Below, one piece after another: positions 48,772 through 58,604 of a DNA stretch of 64,000 bases (position 1 is the first letter of the stretch; each line of letters starts with the position of its first letter). The DNA comes from Gemmata palustris. Its GTDB lineage: Bacteria; Planctomycetota; Planctomycetia; Gemmatales; Gemmataceae. The notes below the pieces were generated by a model. It had not been told where the DNA came from. It searched no databases and saw only the letters and a list, made by a program, of their open reading frames with translations. Location of the stretch: positions 4,898,001-4,962,000 of the forward strand of contig NZ_JAGKQQ010000001.1 in assembly GCF_017939745.1 (NCBI RefSeq). Direction: 5' to 3'. Position numbers and translations under genes: made by a program.

Positions 48772-49823
48772 TAGTAGTTAATCAGGTCGTGCGGCAGTTC
48801 TTTCACCGTAATTTGGTCGAACCCGGCCTCGCGGAGCATCGCTTGCGCGCGTTCCTTCCCCCACATCGCGCCCAGTCCGGGGCCGCCGTAAGCCAGCGAC
48901 ACGGACATGCAGTGCATGCACGAGATGCCGTAGAGGAACGGCGCGAGCGGGTGCTTCATATCGCCGGCGAGGTGGCTCGATCCGGCGATCTCCTGCATCA
49001 GGAACACCCCGCCCCGGCGGAGCGCGGCGCGGACGTTCTCCAGCACGCGCGCGGGCTGCGACTGATCGTGGATCGCGTCGAACGAGGTCACCAGATCGTA
49101 AGCCGCGACCTCGCCGAGCGCGGACAGATCGCGGTCCTCGAACCGCACGTTCTTCAGCCCCTGGCGCGCGGCCTCTTCGCGGGCCGTGCGAATCGCCTCG
49201 GGCGAGAGATCGTACCCGGTGAACCAACTGTTCGGGAACGCCCGCGCCAGCGCGATGGCGGCCCGTCCGGACCCGCACCCGATGTCGAGCACGTGGATAC
49301 CGGCCGCGAGGCGCGTGGTGAGTCCGGGAACGAGCGGCAAAATGTGTTCGTGGAGAGCGGCAACGACCGTCTGCGCACTCTCTTCGGCCATCACCTCGTG
49401 GAACCGGTGATACGCGCCGTACTCCACACCGCGCCCGTGCGCGAACGCCTCGACCAGCGCATCCTCGGCCGAACCGAGTACTGCCATCCACTGAGCGGAC
49501 GTGGCCATGTTGCTCGGCGTTCCGGCCCGCGTGAGGAGCGCCGCGTGTTCGGGCGGGAGCCGGTACGTGTGTGTGTCGACGTCGTACTCGACCACGCCCC
49601 CCGTCACCATCGAACCGAGCCACTCGCGCACGTAGCGCTCGTTGAGTTTGGCTTCGAGCGCGATCTGGGCCGATGTCGCGTGCGCGGTCAGGCGCCCCAT
49701 CGCGTCGAACAGCCCGGTGCGGTGCCCGAGCGAGGTCATCAGTGCGAGCACGGAGTGATTCAGTACGCCGATCATCTTCCCGGCGAAGGCGTTCATCTTG
49801 TCGGCGTCGAGCGCGGTCGGCAT
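48750..49823 (-). CDS. SAM-dependent methyltransferase with N-terminal winged-helix domain
   Basis: 357 aa from the ATG at 49823, preceded by GGAGAACCGG. Residues 20-110 form a helix-turn-helix/dimerisation domain of the type found in O-methyltransferases and Rv2258c-like proteins (GLFDAMGRLTAHATSAQIA, NERYVREWLGSMVTGGVVEYD). The catalytic domain has motif I IHVLDIGCGSGRAAIALA near 173-190, YDLVTSFDAIHDQSQP, and a C-terminal cap including CMHCMSVSLAYGGPGLG. Probably a small-molecule methyltransferase in the cytoplasm; substrate unknown. It overlaps the convergent acetyltransferase gene by 22 bases. Confidence 0.88.
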   Translation of the reverse strand: MPTALDADKMNAFAGKMIGVLNHSVLALMTSLGHRTGLFDAMGRLTAHATSAQIALEAKLNERYVREWLGSMVTGGVVEYDVDTHTYRLPPEHAALLTRAGTPSNMATSAQWMAVLGSAEDALVEAFAHGRGVEYGAYHRFHEVMAEESAQTVVAALHEHILPLVPGLTTRLAAGIHVLDIGCGSGRAAIALARAFPNSWFTGYDLSPEAIRTAREEAARQGLKNVRFEDRDLSALGEVAAYDLVTSFDAIHDQSQPARVLENVRAALRRGGVFLMQEIAGSSHLAGDMKHPLAPFLYGISCMHCMSVSLAYGGPGLGAMWGKERAQAMLREAGFDQITVKELPHDLINYYYVAPVA

Positions 49824-49896
49824 CCGGTTCTCCAGGGGAGATTGGGTTCGCGGGTTCTGAGAGCTAATCCGCGAACCGCCCGGTGCCGGCCAAAAA

Positions 49897-51057
49897 TTAT
49901 GCCGTGGGGAGAGCGCGTTCGAGGTCGGCACGCAGGTCGGCCACGTCCTCGATCCCCACACTCAGCCGAATCAGCCCGTCGTCAACGCCGCGGGCCTCGC
50001 GCACGTCCTTCGGGATGCTCGCGTGCGTCATCGTCGTGGGGTGGCACACGAGTGACTCCACACCGCCCAGGCTCTCCGCGAGGCTAAAGAGCTTCGTGCG
50101 CGTGAGGAACAACTGTGCGGCAGGGATGCCGCCGTGCATCTTCAGCGAGATCATCCCGCCGAACGACTTCATCTGCTTCGCCGCGACCGCGTGCCCGGGG
50201 TGATCGGCAAGCCCCGGGAAATACACTTTGGCGACAGCCGGGTGCGCCTTCAGCCAGGGGGCAAGTTCCAGCGCGTTCGCGCAGTGGCGGTCCATGCGTA
50301 CCGCGAGCGTCTTCAGCCCGCGGAGCACGAGGTACGAGTCGAACGGTCCCGGCACCCCGCCGGCCGCGTTCTGGTAGAATTTGATCGGGTCGAGCAGGTC
50401 TTTCTCGCCCACCACGCACCCGCCCACCACGTCCGAGTGCCCGCCGAGGTACTTGGTCGTGCTGTGGATCACGAGGTCCGCCCCGAGTTGGAGCGGGCGT
50501 TGCAAGTACGGCGACGCGAACGTGTTATCGACCGCGAGCTTGGCCCCGTGCTTGTGGCTCACTTCGGCGAGCGCGGCGATGTCGAGTATCTGCAGGAGGG
50601 GATTGGTCGGCGTCTCGATCCAGACGAGCTTCGTCTTCGGTGTGATGAGTTTCTCGAAGCCCGCGGCCGAAGAATCGTCGGTGTACTTCGCGACCAGACC
50701 CCAGGGCTTGAACACCTTGTCGAGCAGCCGGAACGTGCCGCCGTAGAGGTCCGCGGACGCGACGACCTCGTCCCCGGGCCGCAGGAGCGCACCGAACACC
50801 GCGGTCGTCGCAGCGAGCCCCGACGCGAACGCGAGCCCGCGCTCGCCCTCTTCGAGCGCGGCGAGGGCCGTTTCGAGCGCCGTGCGCGTGGGGTTCCCGC
50901 TGCGGCTGTACTCGTAGCCCTTGTGCTGGCCCGGCGCGGCCTGCGTGTAAGTGCTCGTCGCGTAGATCGGCACGACGGTCGCCCCGGTCGCGGGGTCCGC
51001 GTCCTGCCCCGCGTGAATGGCCCGCGTGCTGAACCCCTGCGCGTGATCGGTGGACAT
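49897..51057 (-). CDS. Trans-sulfuration PLP enzyme (cystathionine gamma-synthase/lyase type)
   Basis: 386 aa from the ATG at 51057. Cys/Met-metabolism PLP fold: YEYSRSGNPTR (Tyr50/Arg52 contact the neighbouring PLP), GLAFASGLAATTAV, DNTFASPYLQRPLQLGAD, and the PLP-binding Lys202 in STTKYLGGHSD. It either makes cystathionine from an activated homoserine and cysteine or cleaves cystathionine/homocysteine; residues visible here do not decide between them. Cytoplasmic. The start lies 73 bases before the methyltransferase start on the same strand, so both may be co-transcribed. Confidence 0.92.
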   Translation of the reverse strand: MSTDHAQGFSTRAIHAGQDADPATGATVVPIYATSTYTQAAPGQHKGYEYSRSGNPTRTALETALAALEEGERGLAFASGLAATTAVFGALLRPGDEVVASADLYGGTFRLLDKVFKPWGLVAKYTDDSSAAGFEKLITPKTKLVWIETPTNPLLQILDIAALAEVSHKHGAKLAVDNTFASPYLQRPLQLGADLVIHSTTKYLGGHSDVVGGCVVGEKDLLDPIKFYQNAAGGVPGPFDSYLVLRGLKTLAVRMDRHCANALELAPWLKAHPAVAKVYFPGLADHPGHAVAAKQMKSFGGMISLKMHGGIPAAQLFLTRTKLFSLAESLGGVESLVCHPTTMTHASIPKDVREARGVDDGLIRLSVGIEDVADLRADLERALPTA

Positions 51058-51203
51058 GAAAACGCTCCTCAAGCGTGAAGGTGTCGGCACCACCAACCTA
51101 CCGCGAACGCACACAGCGCGGCCAGCCAAAGCGGTGAAACGCCCCGCGGCGAGAGACGCACTTTTCCATGTCCGAGTCGTTTCAACAGAATCAGGAGGCG
51201 CCC

Positions 51204-51842
51204 ATGTCTGACGAAGAGAGTTTCCTGGCCAAAGTGCTCGAAAACCCGGCCGACGATACGACCCGGCTCGTGTTCGCCGACTGGCTCGATGAGCGAGACG
51301 ATGCGGAAAGCAAACTCAAGGCGCAATTCCTGCGCGCAACAGTTCGATTCAAAACCACCGGCAACACCACAGACGAAATCGAAGCGCGACGGAAAGAACT
51401 CCAACCGTTGGCCGCGCAGTTGCCGACCGACTGGCTCGCGGTCGTGAGCCGGCTGAAGGTCGAAGTGTGCTCGTCGAAGGAAAGAAAACATCGATCCCGT
51501 GCTGTGCAGCGATTATTCACATTCGTGTGTGATAAAAATTGGGACGAAATGACTCCGACCGAAGACCCGACTGTTCGGCAGTGCGAACAGTGCCACCAAG
51601 CGGTCCATTACTGCGACACGATTACCACCGCACGCGAACACGCAGACCAAGATCACTGTATCGCCATCGATTTGGGAATAATCCGGCGCGAAAGCGACCT
51701 CGAGCCGCGGCGAGACTGGCTCGGGCGAGTAAGTGCCGAAATGCTGCGAGAAGAGGAAGAACGTTGCCAGGTTGATGCGGTCTCGCAAGAACGTGAGGGG
51801 CGCAAGCGCCAGCAATCGGGCACGGCAAGCGCGAACGGTTAG
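51204..51842 (+). CDS. TIGR02996-domain protein with Cys/His-rich C-terminal half
   Basis: 212 aa from the ATG at 51204, which has AGGAGG 7 bases upstream; an earlier in-frame ATG at 51168 lacks one. Residues 3-45 are the Gemmata repeat-companion domain TIGR02996 ([20 protein letters not shown] then ADWLDERDD). Residues about 110-165 contain [32 protein letters not shown], given here in overlapping parts, with four cysteines and nearby histidines that could bind zinc, followed by [19 protein letters not shown]. The role is unknown; this modular type occurs in large numbers in Gemmataceae. No signal peptide. Confidence 0.85.
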   Translation: MSDEESFLAKVLENPADDTTRLVFADWLDERDDAESKLKAQFLRATVRFKTTGNTTDEIEARRKELQPLAAQLPTDWLAVVSRLKVEVCSSKERKHRSRAVQRLFTFVCDKNWDEMTPTEDPTVRQCEQCHQAVHYCDTITTAREHADQDHCIAIDLGIIRRESDLEPRRDWLGRVSAEMLREEEERCQVDAVSQEREGRKRQQSGTASANG

Positions 51843-51958
51843 CGCGTTCAGGGCACACAAAATACGACGGAAATCGGCGCGGGTGCTGGCGGCCCCCGCC
51901 CCGGACTGATACCCTCAATCACATCCACCTCTCCGCACACAAACTTCGCCCCCCACCG

Positions 51959-52420
51959 ATGCGCGCCGTACTTCAACGAGTCCGTCGGGCTCAAGTCGTG
52001 GTGACCGAATCGACCGTCGGCGAAATCGCTCACGGCTGGCTCGTGCTCCTCGGCGTCAAACCCAACGACACGCAAAAGGCCGTGGACTGGCTCGCGGAAA
52101 AAGTTGCGAACTTGCGTGCGTTCGACGACGCCAACGGCAAAATGAACCTGTCGGTGCAAGACGTCAACGGCTCGGTGCTGGTCGTGAGCCAGTTCACGCT
52201 CTACGGCGACTGCGCGAAGGGCCGGCGCCCGAGCTTCATCGGCGCTGCGCAGCCGGCGGTGGCGGAACCGCTGTACGAGGCGTTCGTTACGGCGCTGAAA
52301 CTGCTTGGCGTGCCCGTCGCGACGGGGCGCTTCGGGGCCGATATGCAGGTCGAACTGGTCAACGACGGCCCGGTGACGTTTGTGCTGGATTCGCCCGCGC
52401 AACTGGAGGCTCAGTCGTGA
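51959..52420 (+). CDS. dtd: D-aminoacyl-tRNA deacylase
   Basis: 153 aa. It begins [15 protein letters not shown] and has both family signatures: SQFTLYGDC near 80-88 and the ligand-gating NDGPVTF near 137-143 (NxGPxT). The enzyme removes D-amino acids wrongly attached to tRNA, in the cytoplasm. Length is normal. Its last bases overlap the start of a transporter binding-protein gene (GTGA), so the two are probably translated from one message, although no functional link is obvious beyond amino-acid handling. Confidence 0.97.
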   Translation: MRAVLQRVRRAQVVVTESTVGEIAHGWLVLLGVKPNDTQKAVDWLAEKVANLRAFDDANGKMNLSVQDVNGSVLVVSQFTLYGDCAKGRRPSFIGAAQPAVAEPLYEAFVTALKLLGVPVATGRFGADMQVELVNDGPVTFVLDSPAQLEAQS

Positions 52421-53622
52421 ATCGGCGCACGTTTCTCTCCGCGGCGCTCGCGATCGGTAGTTCGGGCACGCTCGTAGCCGCGCCCAAAGAGAAGGTGAAA
52501 ATCGTTTCGAGCCTGCCCCGAACCGGCAGCGCAAAGGGACAAACCGACGGCATCGTGAACGCGATCAAGCTGGCGCTCGCAGACTTCGAGAAGGTGTTGC
52601 CGTTCGAGGTGACGTACCTGGACCGCGACGATTCGGCCGCGCGAACCGGTACGTGGGCCGCCGAAAAGGAGCAGGCAATCGCGGAAGAGGCGGTCGACGA
52701 CGGGGACGTGATGGCCGTCATCGGGCCATTCAACTCGGGCGCAGCGCGGATCTCGGCACCCATATTGAACCGGGCCGGACTGGTGCAAGTGACACCGGCG
52801 GCGACGATGCCGGGATTGACCAAGAGCGGCCCCTCATCCGACGCGGACGAGCCGGACAAGTACCGTCCCGGCAAGAAGATCACGTTCTGCCGCGTGTGCC
52901 CGCAGGACGGTAGCCAGGGTCCGCTATCCGCCGATTTCGCCGTCGAAGATTTGAAGGTCAAGACCGTGTACGTGATCGACGATAAGCAACTTTACGGTCT
53001 GGGTACCGCGGCGGCTTTCAAGTCGCGGTGCGAAGAGTTGAAAGTGAAAGTGGTGGGGCACGAGAGCATCGACGTCGCACAGAGCGATTTCAGCGGGTTG
53101 GCCAAGAAGATCAAGAAAGCGAACCCGGACCTCGTGTACTTCGGGGGCACGACTCAAAGCAAGGCCGGGCAGGTTGCGAAAGACCTCCACGCGGAGCAGG
53201 TGAACTGCCCGTTTATGGTGCCGGACGGGTGCTACGAGCAGGCGTTCATCGCCTCGGTCGGGGTCGCCACCCTGGACGCGATGAAGTGCTTCGTGACCAT
53301 CGGCGGAATCGACCCGGCGCGGCTCAAGGGCGCGGGGGCCGACTTCGCGAAGCGCTACAAGGAAAAGTACAAGACTGCTCCCGACGGCTTCGCGGTGTAC
53401 GGCTACGAAGCGGCCGCCGTGGTACTGGAAACGCTCCGCACCGTCGGCAAGAAGGACCGCGAAGCCGTGCGCAAGGCGGTCGTATCGACGAAGGATTTCG
53501 AGAAGGGCGTGCTCGGCAAATGGAGCTTCGACGCCGACGGCGACACGACGCTGCAACCGCTGACCGTCGCGCGCATCGAGAAGGGGAAGTTCCGCGCGGT
53601 CAAGGTGATGGGCACGAAGTAA
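52417..53622 (+). CDS. Branched-chain-type ABC substrate-binding protein, copy 1
   Basis: 401 aa from a GTG at 52417 that overlaps the dtd stop by 4 bases. The N-terminus [21 protein letters not shown] is a Tat-like signal without a lipobox, so it is probably soluble in the periplasm. The rest is a type I periplasmic binding fold (Peripla_BP_6, LivJ-like): [72 protein letters not shown]. It is a close paralogue of the next gene. Ligand is likely an amino acid or small organic acid, not determined here. Confidence 0.92.
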   Translation: MNRRTFLSAALAIGSSGTLVAAPKEKVKIVSSLPRTGSAKGQTDGIVNAIKLALADFEKVLPFEVTYLDRDDSAARTGTWAAEKEQAIAEEAVDDGDVMAVIGPFNSGAARISAPILNRAGLVQVTPAATMPGLTKSGPSSDADEPDKYRPGKKITFCRVCPQDGSQGPLSADFAVEDLKVKTVYVIDDKQLYGLGTAAAFKSRCEELKVKVVGHESIDVAQSDFSGLAKKIKKANPDLVYFGGTTQSKAGQVAKDLHAEQVNCPFMVPDGCYEQAFIASVGVATLDAMKCFVTIGGIDPARLKGAGADFAKRYKEKYKTAPDGFAVYGYEAAAVVLETLRTVGKKDREAVRKAVVSTKDFEKGVLGKWSFDADGDTTLQPLTVARIEKGKFRAVKVMGTK

Positions 53623-53632
53623 GGGAATACAC

Positions 53633-53688
53633 CGCCGGTTGGGGGATCGGAATCTTCAGGGGCTCGCGTCTCGAAGAACCAACCGGCG
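53633..53688. repeat. 10-bp inverted repeat between the two binding-protein genes
   Basis: CGCCGGTTGG (53633-53642) and its complement (53679-53688) are separated by 36 bases, just past the first binding-protein stop. It may form a weak terminator or stabilise the upstream message. Confidence 0.45.
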
Positions 53689-53769
53689 CAAGTGGTTAGC
53701 TAGACGAGTTCGGGGTCCGGGCCTACATTCTGGCTTGATCGACACTCTGACACCAACGAGGGGTTCGTC

Positions 53770-55041
53770 ATGAAGAATCGCGAAGCCGAACAAAACGAGG
53801 CTCAGGCGCGCCCGGTCGATCGCCGCAAGTTCCTCGCGCTCGGTGGGATCACGACGACGGGCATCCTGCTCGGAACCAGCGGGTGCGGGTCGAGCACGTC
53901 CGGCAACAGCAACGCCGTCAAGATCATCTCCAGCCTCCCGCGCACCGGCAGCGCGAAGGGGCAAACGGACACCATCGTGAACGGCATCAAGATGGCGTTC
54001 GACGAGGTCGACAACAAGGCCGGCGAGTTCGCCATCGAGTACCTCGACCTGGACGACGCGACCCCGGCCGAGGGCAAGTGGACCCCGGAGCGCGAGACTG
54101 CCAACGCGGACCAGGCCGTGAAGGACACGGACGTGATGGCCTTCATCGGGCCGTACAACTCGGGCGCCGCAAAAGTGTCCATGCCCATTCTGAACAAGGC
54201 CGGCGTGCTGATGATTAGCCCCGCCGTGACCTGGCCCGGGCTGACCAAGCCCGGTAAGGGCGACCCCGGCGAACCGGACATCTACAAGCCGACCGGGAAA
54301 GTGAACTTCACCCGCGTCGTCCCGGCGGACGACCTCCAGGGGCCGCTCGGGGCGGACTGGGCGAAGTCGATGGGTGTGAAAACGGTTGCCGTTCTCGACG
54401 ACAACGAGGTCTACGGCAAGGGCATCGCGACGCTGTTCAAGGAGCGGTGTATCGAGGCCGGGATCAAGGTGCTCGGTCAGCAGGAAAGCATCGACGTTAA
54501 GCAGAACGAGTTCAGCGGGGTGTTGCGAAAGCTCAAGACCCTCGGCACGCCGGACCTGTTGTACTTCGGGGGCACGTCGCAAACGAAGGCCGGGCAGATC
54601 GCGAAGGACATGGTCGCGGTCGGGTTCGGGGGCGTAAAACTGATGGTCCCGGACGGGTGCTACGAACTGGCCTTCATTCAGTCGGCCGGGGCGGAACTGT
54701 TCAAGACGCTCAAGTGCTTCGTCACGTTCGGGGGCAGCCCGCCCGACAAGTTGACGGGCCGGGGCAAAGAGTTCGTGGACAAGTACAAGGCGAAGTACAA
54801 CAAAGACCCCGAGGGGTACGCGATCTACGGCTACGAGGCCGGGAAGGTCGCCGTGGAAGCGATCAAGCGGGCCGGGAAAAAGGACCGGGCCGCGGTGCTG
54901 GCCGAGTGCCTTAAAATCAAGGACTTCGACGGCGCCCTCGGCAAGTGGTCCTTCGACGAGAACGGGGACACCACCTCGCGGACCATGAGCGGGAGCACCA
55001 TCGAGGGCGGCGACTTCAAGTTCGTCAAGCAACTGGGTTGA
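53770..55041 (+). CDS. Branched-chain-type ABC substrate-binding lipoprotein, copy 2
   Basis: 423 aa. The N-terminus has a twin-arginine motif DRRKFLALGG and a lipobox ending in Cys (ILLGTSGCGSS), so it is probably a Tat-exported lipoprotein anchored to the membrane. The mature part parallels copy 1: [70 protein letters not shown]. It heads the liv-type operon; a GC hairpin separates it from the permease genes, fitting the usual excess of binding protein over membrane parts. Ligand not determined. Confidence 0.93.
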   Translation: MKNREAEQNEAQARPVDRRKFLALGGITTTGILLGTSGCGSSTSGNSNAVKIISSLPRTGSAKGQTDTIVNGIKMAFDEVDNKAGEFAIEYLDLDDATPAEGKWTPERETANADQAVKDTDVMAFIGPYNSGAAKVSMPILNKAGVLMISPAVTWPGLTKPGKGDPGEPDIYKPTGKVNFTRVVPADDLQGPLGADWAKSMGVKTVAVLDDNEVYGKGIATLFKERCIEAGIKVLGQQESIDVKQNEFSGVLRKLKTLGTPDLLYFGGTSQTKAGQIAKDMVAVGFGGVKLMVPDGCYELAFIQSAGAELFKTLKCFVTFGGSPPDKLTGRGKEFVDKYKAKYNKDPEGYAIYGYEAGKVAVEAIKRAGKKDRAAVLAECLKIKDFDGALGKWSFDENGDTTSRTMSGSTIEGGDFKFVKQLG

Positions 55042-55048
55042 TTCCAAC

Positions 55049-55078
55049 GGCCGCGGGTGGCGCGAATCGCCCGCGGCC
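55049..55078 (+). terminator. Partial terminator/attenuator between binding protein and permease
   Basis: GGCCGCGGG (55049-55057) pairs with CCCGCGGCC (55070-55078), followed by CTTACTTTTG. Its location right after the binding-protein stop suggests it lets only part of transcription pass into the permease and ATPase genes. Confidence 0.65.
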
Positions 55079-55118
55079 CTTACTTTTGCTCCTGCCACCG
55101 CACCCGCCCGGGGGACGA

Positions 55119-56126
55119 ATGGGGTTTCCGGTTCTGTTTGCCGACGCTGCCCTTCAGCCGTACCTGCAAGCCGTCCTCGACGGGCTGGCGATGGGCGCGC
55201 TGTTCGCACTCGTCGCCCTCGGCTACACGATGGTGTACGGCATCATCGAGCTCATTAACTTCGCCCACGGCGACCTGTTCATGCTCGGCACGTTCTGCGG
55301 GCTGACCGTGCTCGCCGCGCTCGGGCTGACCGGGAACGCCGCCTCCGGCGCCGGACTGGGGATGGTGCTGCTCGGGTGCGGGACGATGCTGATCGTCGTC
55401 CCGCTCTTTTGTGCGGCGCTGAACTGGTCGGTCGACCGGGTCGTCTACAAACCGCTCCGGAACGCCCCCAAACTGGCCCCGCTCGTGTCCGCGATCGGGG
55501 TCAGCTTCGTTTTCATGAACCTGGGCATGTTCTGGAACGCACTGGTGCCGGAAAACGGGCAGTCGGTTCCGGCCCCGGCCGACCGCAACTTCCCCGGGTT
55601 CGAGGCGCAACTCGATCCCAGCCGTAACCTGTTGGGCGCGGACTCGACGCTCCGGTTCACAGTCAAGGACGCGATGATTATCGGCGTCACCGTGCCCATC
55701 ATGATCGCCCTGACGCTGTTCGTGAAGTACGCGCCGCTGGGCAAGGCGATGCGGGCCACGGCCCAGAACCCGACGGCCGCCCGGCTCATGGGGATCGACG
55801 TGGACCGGGTCATCGGCGCCACGTTCATGATCGGCGGTGCGCTCGGCGGGGTCGCGAGCGTGATATACGCGCTCTCGGTGCGCACCATCAGCTTCCAGAT
55901 CGGGTTCCAGAACGGCCTATATGCGTTCACCGCGGCCGTTCTGGGCGGGATCGGCAACATCCCGGGCGCGGTCCTGGGTGGCATCCTCATCGGGTTGACG
56001 CGGTCCTTCGGCAGCGCCCTGATCGGGGAGAAGTGGACCAGCGCGCTGGTGTTCGTGATCCTGATCGTCATTTTGGTGTTCCGGCCCACCGGGTTGCTCG
56101 GGTCGCGCACGCGGGAGAAGGTATGA
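55119..56126 (+). CDS. livH: Branched-chain-type ABC permease LivH
   Basis: 335 aa from the ATG at 55119, with about eight membrane helices. Family features: MGALFALVALGYTMVYGIIE and INFAHGDLFMLG near the start, then AMRATAQNPTAARLMGID, the cytoplasmic loop that contacts the ATPases (EAA-like), and AAVLGGIGNIPGAVLGGILIG. It forms the channel with LivM. The stop overlaps livM (ATGA). Symbol given by family; substrate not proven. Confidence 0.93.
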   Translation: MGFPVLFADAALQPYLQAVLDGLAMGALFALVALGYTMVYGIIELINFAHGDLFMLGTFCGLTVLAALGLTGNAASGAGLGMVLLGCGTMLIVVPLFCAALNWSVDRVVYKPLRNAPKLAPLVSAIGVSFVFMNLGMFWNALVPENGQSVPAPADRNFPGFEAQLDPSRNLLGADSTLRFTVKDAMIIGVTVPIMIALTLFVKYAPLGKAMRATAQNPTAARLMGIDVDRVIGATFMIGGALGGVASVIYALSVRTISFQIGFQNGLYAFTAAVLGGIGNIPGAVLGGILIGLTRSFGSALIGEKWTSALVFVILIVILVFRPTGLLGSRTREKV

Positions 56127-57241
56127 CCCGGCTCCGGCAGATCCCCCTCGACCTCGTAGCGATCGCCCTGTTCGCCCTGTACCCGCTGATTCCGGGGCTG
56201 GGCGCACAGGCCGACGCGCTGTTCAAAGCCACCGTCGGGGCGGAATTCACCACGCTGTTCATCATTGCGGTCCTCGCACTGGGGCTGCACGTCGTGGTCG
56301 GTTACGCCGGCCAACTGCACCTCGGGGTCGCCGCGTTCTTCGGACTCGGCGCCTACGTCGTCGGCATCCTCCTGGTCCCGGCGTACCCGTTCAAGCTCGG
56401 CTCGCAACTCCCGGCCGGAACGGGCGTACTGGTCGCGGTCGTGGTCGCGTTCGCCGTGGCCGCGCTGGTGAGCGTTGTGACCAGCGCCCCGATCCTCCGG
56501 CTCCGCGGTGACTACCTCGCACTCGTGACCCTCGGGTTCGGCGAGGTCGCGCGGTTCGCGCTGCGGAACCTGGAAGAAATCACCAACGGCACGAAGGGGC
56601 TGAACCCGATCCCGCAGCCAGATGTGCCGGGACTCAAGGGCGACTGGTCCGCCGACTACCGGTACTACTACTATCTCTGCCTGCTGGCACTGGGGCTGGT
56701 TCTGCTACTGCTGCGGAACGTCGAGCGCTCGCGCCTGGGCCGGGCGTGGGTGGCGCTGCGCGAGGACGAACTCGCCGCGGTGTGCATGGGACTGAACACG
56801 GCCCGTTTGAAGCTCGCAGCATTCGCGCTCGGGGCCGGGATCGCGGGACTCGCCGGCGCGCTCTACGCCCTCCGGTTGGGGAACACGGCCGACCCCGACA
56901 CGTACTCGTTCCAGCGCTCGATTACGGTACTGTGCTGCCTGATCCTCGGCGGGTTGGGGAACCGCGCCGGGGTTCTCCTGGGCGTGGTTCTCGTATACGG
57001 GTTTGATGGTATCTTCGCCCCCGCCGCCGATCGCTACATCCAACAGTTCAAGTTGAACCCCTCCGGTAGCCCGTTCCTGACGTTTTCCAGCTACCGGCTG
57101 ATGGTGTTCGGCTTCGCCCTGATCCTGATTATGCGGTTCCGCCCGGAAGGGTTGCTGCCGTCCTCGCGCGTGAAAGCGGAATTGCACGCCTGCGACCCGC
57201 CCGCGCCGGCCGCACCCGCGCCGACCGCACCCACCCACTAA
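56123..57241 (+). CDS. livM: Branched-chain-type ABC permease LivM
   Basis: 372 aa from the ATG at 56123 in an ATGA overlap with livH. Landmarks: VVVGYAGQLHLGVAAFFGLGAYV, RLRGDYLALVTLGFGEVAR, GRAWVALREDELAAVCMGLNTARLK (ATPase-contacting loop) and CLILGGLGNRAGVLLGVVLV. About nine membrane helices. The C-terminal tail is short and rich in Ala/Pro. It pairs with LivH to form the membrane channel. Confidence 0.94.
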   Translation: MTRLRQIPLDLVAIALFALYPLIPGLGAQADALFKATVGAEFTTLFIIAVLALGLHVVVGYAGQLHLGVAAFFGLGAYVVGILLVPAYPFKLGSQLPAGTGVLVAVVVAFAVAALVSVVTSAPILRLRGDYLALVTLGFGEVARFALRNLEEITNGTKGLNPIPQPDVPGLKGDWSADYRYYYYLCLLALGLVLLLLRNVERSRLGRAWVALREDELAAVCMGLNTARLKLAAFALGAGIAGLAGALYALRLGNTADPDTYSFQRSITVLCCLILGGLGNRAGVLLGVVLVYGFDGIFAPAADRYIQQFKLNPSGSPFLTFSSYRLMVFGFALILIMRFRPEGLLPSSRVKAELHACDPPAPAAPAPTAPTH

Positions 57242-57272
57242 ACCGACCACCCACGACACGAGACTTGTCACC

Positions 57273-58604
57273 GTGGCCATCCTCCGGTTATCGAATTTGA
57301 CGATGCGGTTCGGTGGAATCACCGCCGTGAACGCGCTGGATCTGGAGGTTCAGCCCGGACAGATCTTTTCCCTGATCGGTCCGAACGGGGCCGGTAAGAC
57401 TACGGTGTTCAACACGATCACCGGTCTGTACCACCCGACCGAGGGGCGAGTTCAGTTCGAGGAGCACTCCGCCGAGCGCCCGTTTACGTGGAAAGTCGTC
57501 GCGGGGTGTTTGCTGGCCGGGATCGTGACGGCCGCGATCGCGTTCCTGGCGGCCGTCGGGGTCGAGTCGCTCTGGTACGCCTCGGTGAAGCGCCCGGCCG
57601 TCGCCGGTAAGTGGTCCCCGAACAAGGCATGGACTTCTGGACTCGGGTACATCCGCGGCGACCTGGTCGTTGAGAAGATGCCGCGCGGGTCGATGTGGGT
57701 GGTGCTGACGGCCGACGGGAAACCGACCGGCGACGAGTCCCGGATTCTCGCCCGGGTGCGGTCCCAGTCCGAAGCCGAACTTCGGCGCGACGGCTACCTC
57801 GGGTTAGCCAACGGGACGGCCGCCGCCGAGCCCGACCCGACCGGCGCGGTAACCGTGCTCGCCACGGACTCGCGGCGCGTGCTCATCAACTACGAGACAA
57901 AAGCCGAGTACGAAACCGACGTGGCCAAACTCGCGAGCATCCGGACCGCGATCGCGTTCAACCAGAAGGTGTCGCTGTTCGTGTGTCTGGGCGGACTTGC
58001 GATCGGGACGCTGGGCGCGTTCGTCGTCTGGCGGCGCTCGCGCCGGTCCCCGGACGGCATCTCCAAACAGGGGATCGCCCGGACGTTCCAGAACATCCGT
58101 CTCTTCCAGGCGATGACCGTTCTGGAAAACGTGCTGATCGGGCTGGACCGGTCCCTGACCTCGCACCCGTTACTGATGGCCCTGGGCGCCCCGGGCCACC
58201 GGCGCCAGGAGGCCGAGGCCGAGAAGCAGGCGGCCGAGCTGCTCGCGTTCGTCGGGCTGGCGGGCAAGCACAACGAGCTCGCGAAGAACCTCCCCTACGG
58301 CGACCAGCGCCGGCTCGAAATCGCCCGCGCGCTCGCCACGAAACCCAAGCTCCTGCTGCTCGACGAGCCCGCCGCCGGGATGAACCCCAGCGAAACCGTG
58401 GACCTGATGGAACTGATCCGCCGCATCCGCGACCGCGGCATCACCGTGCTGCTGATCGAACACCACATGAATCTCGTGATGGGAATTTCCGACCGCGTGG
58501 CGGTACTGAACTTCGGGACGAAGCTCGCGGAGGGCACTCCGGCCGAAATCAGCCGCGACCCGAAAGTGATCGAGGCGTATTTGGGTCAGGAGGAAGTGTC
58601 GTGA
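57273..58604 (+). CDS. livG: LivG-type ABC ATPase interrupted by a membrane-spanning insertion
   Basis: 443 aa from a GTG at 57273; typical LivG is about 255 aa. Residues 1-61 are normal, with Walker [10 protein letters not shown] at 36-44. Residues about 62-262 are foreign to the family: a predicted helix at 74-97 ([21 protein letters not shown]), a soluble loop of about 130 residues (about 105-232), and a second helix at 233-254 ([20 protein letters not shown]) closed by basic WRRSRR. The ATPase then resumes with the Q-loop Gln273 (RTFQNIRLF), signature PYGDQRR, Walker B LLLLDEP at 360-366 and His397. All catalytic motifs are intact. Topology would place the loop outside the cytoplasmic membrane. 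The frame is open throughout, so this looks like a fixed domain insertion. Confidence 0.92.
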   Translation: MAILRLSNLTMRFGGITAVNALDLEVQPGQIFSLIGPNGAGKTTVFNTITGLYHPTEGRVQFEEHSAERPFTWKVVAGCLLAGIVTAAIAFLAAVGVESLWYASVKRPAVAGKWSPNKAWTSGLGYIRGDLVVEKMPRGSMWVVLTADGKPTGDESRILARVRSQSEAELRRDGYLGLANGTAAAEPDPTGAVTVLATDSRRVLINYETKAEYETDVAKLASIRTAIAFNQKVSLFVCLGGLAIGTLGAFVVWRRSRRSPDGISKQGIARTFQNIRLFQAMTVLENVLIGLDRSLTSHPLLMALGAPGHRRQEAEAEKQAAELLAFVGLAGKHNELAKNLPYGDQRRLEIARALATKPKLLLLDEPAAGMNPSETVDLMELIRRIRDRGITVLLIEHHMNLVMGISDRVAVLNFGTKLAEGTPAEISRDPKVIEAYLGQEEVS

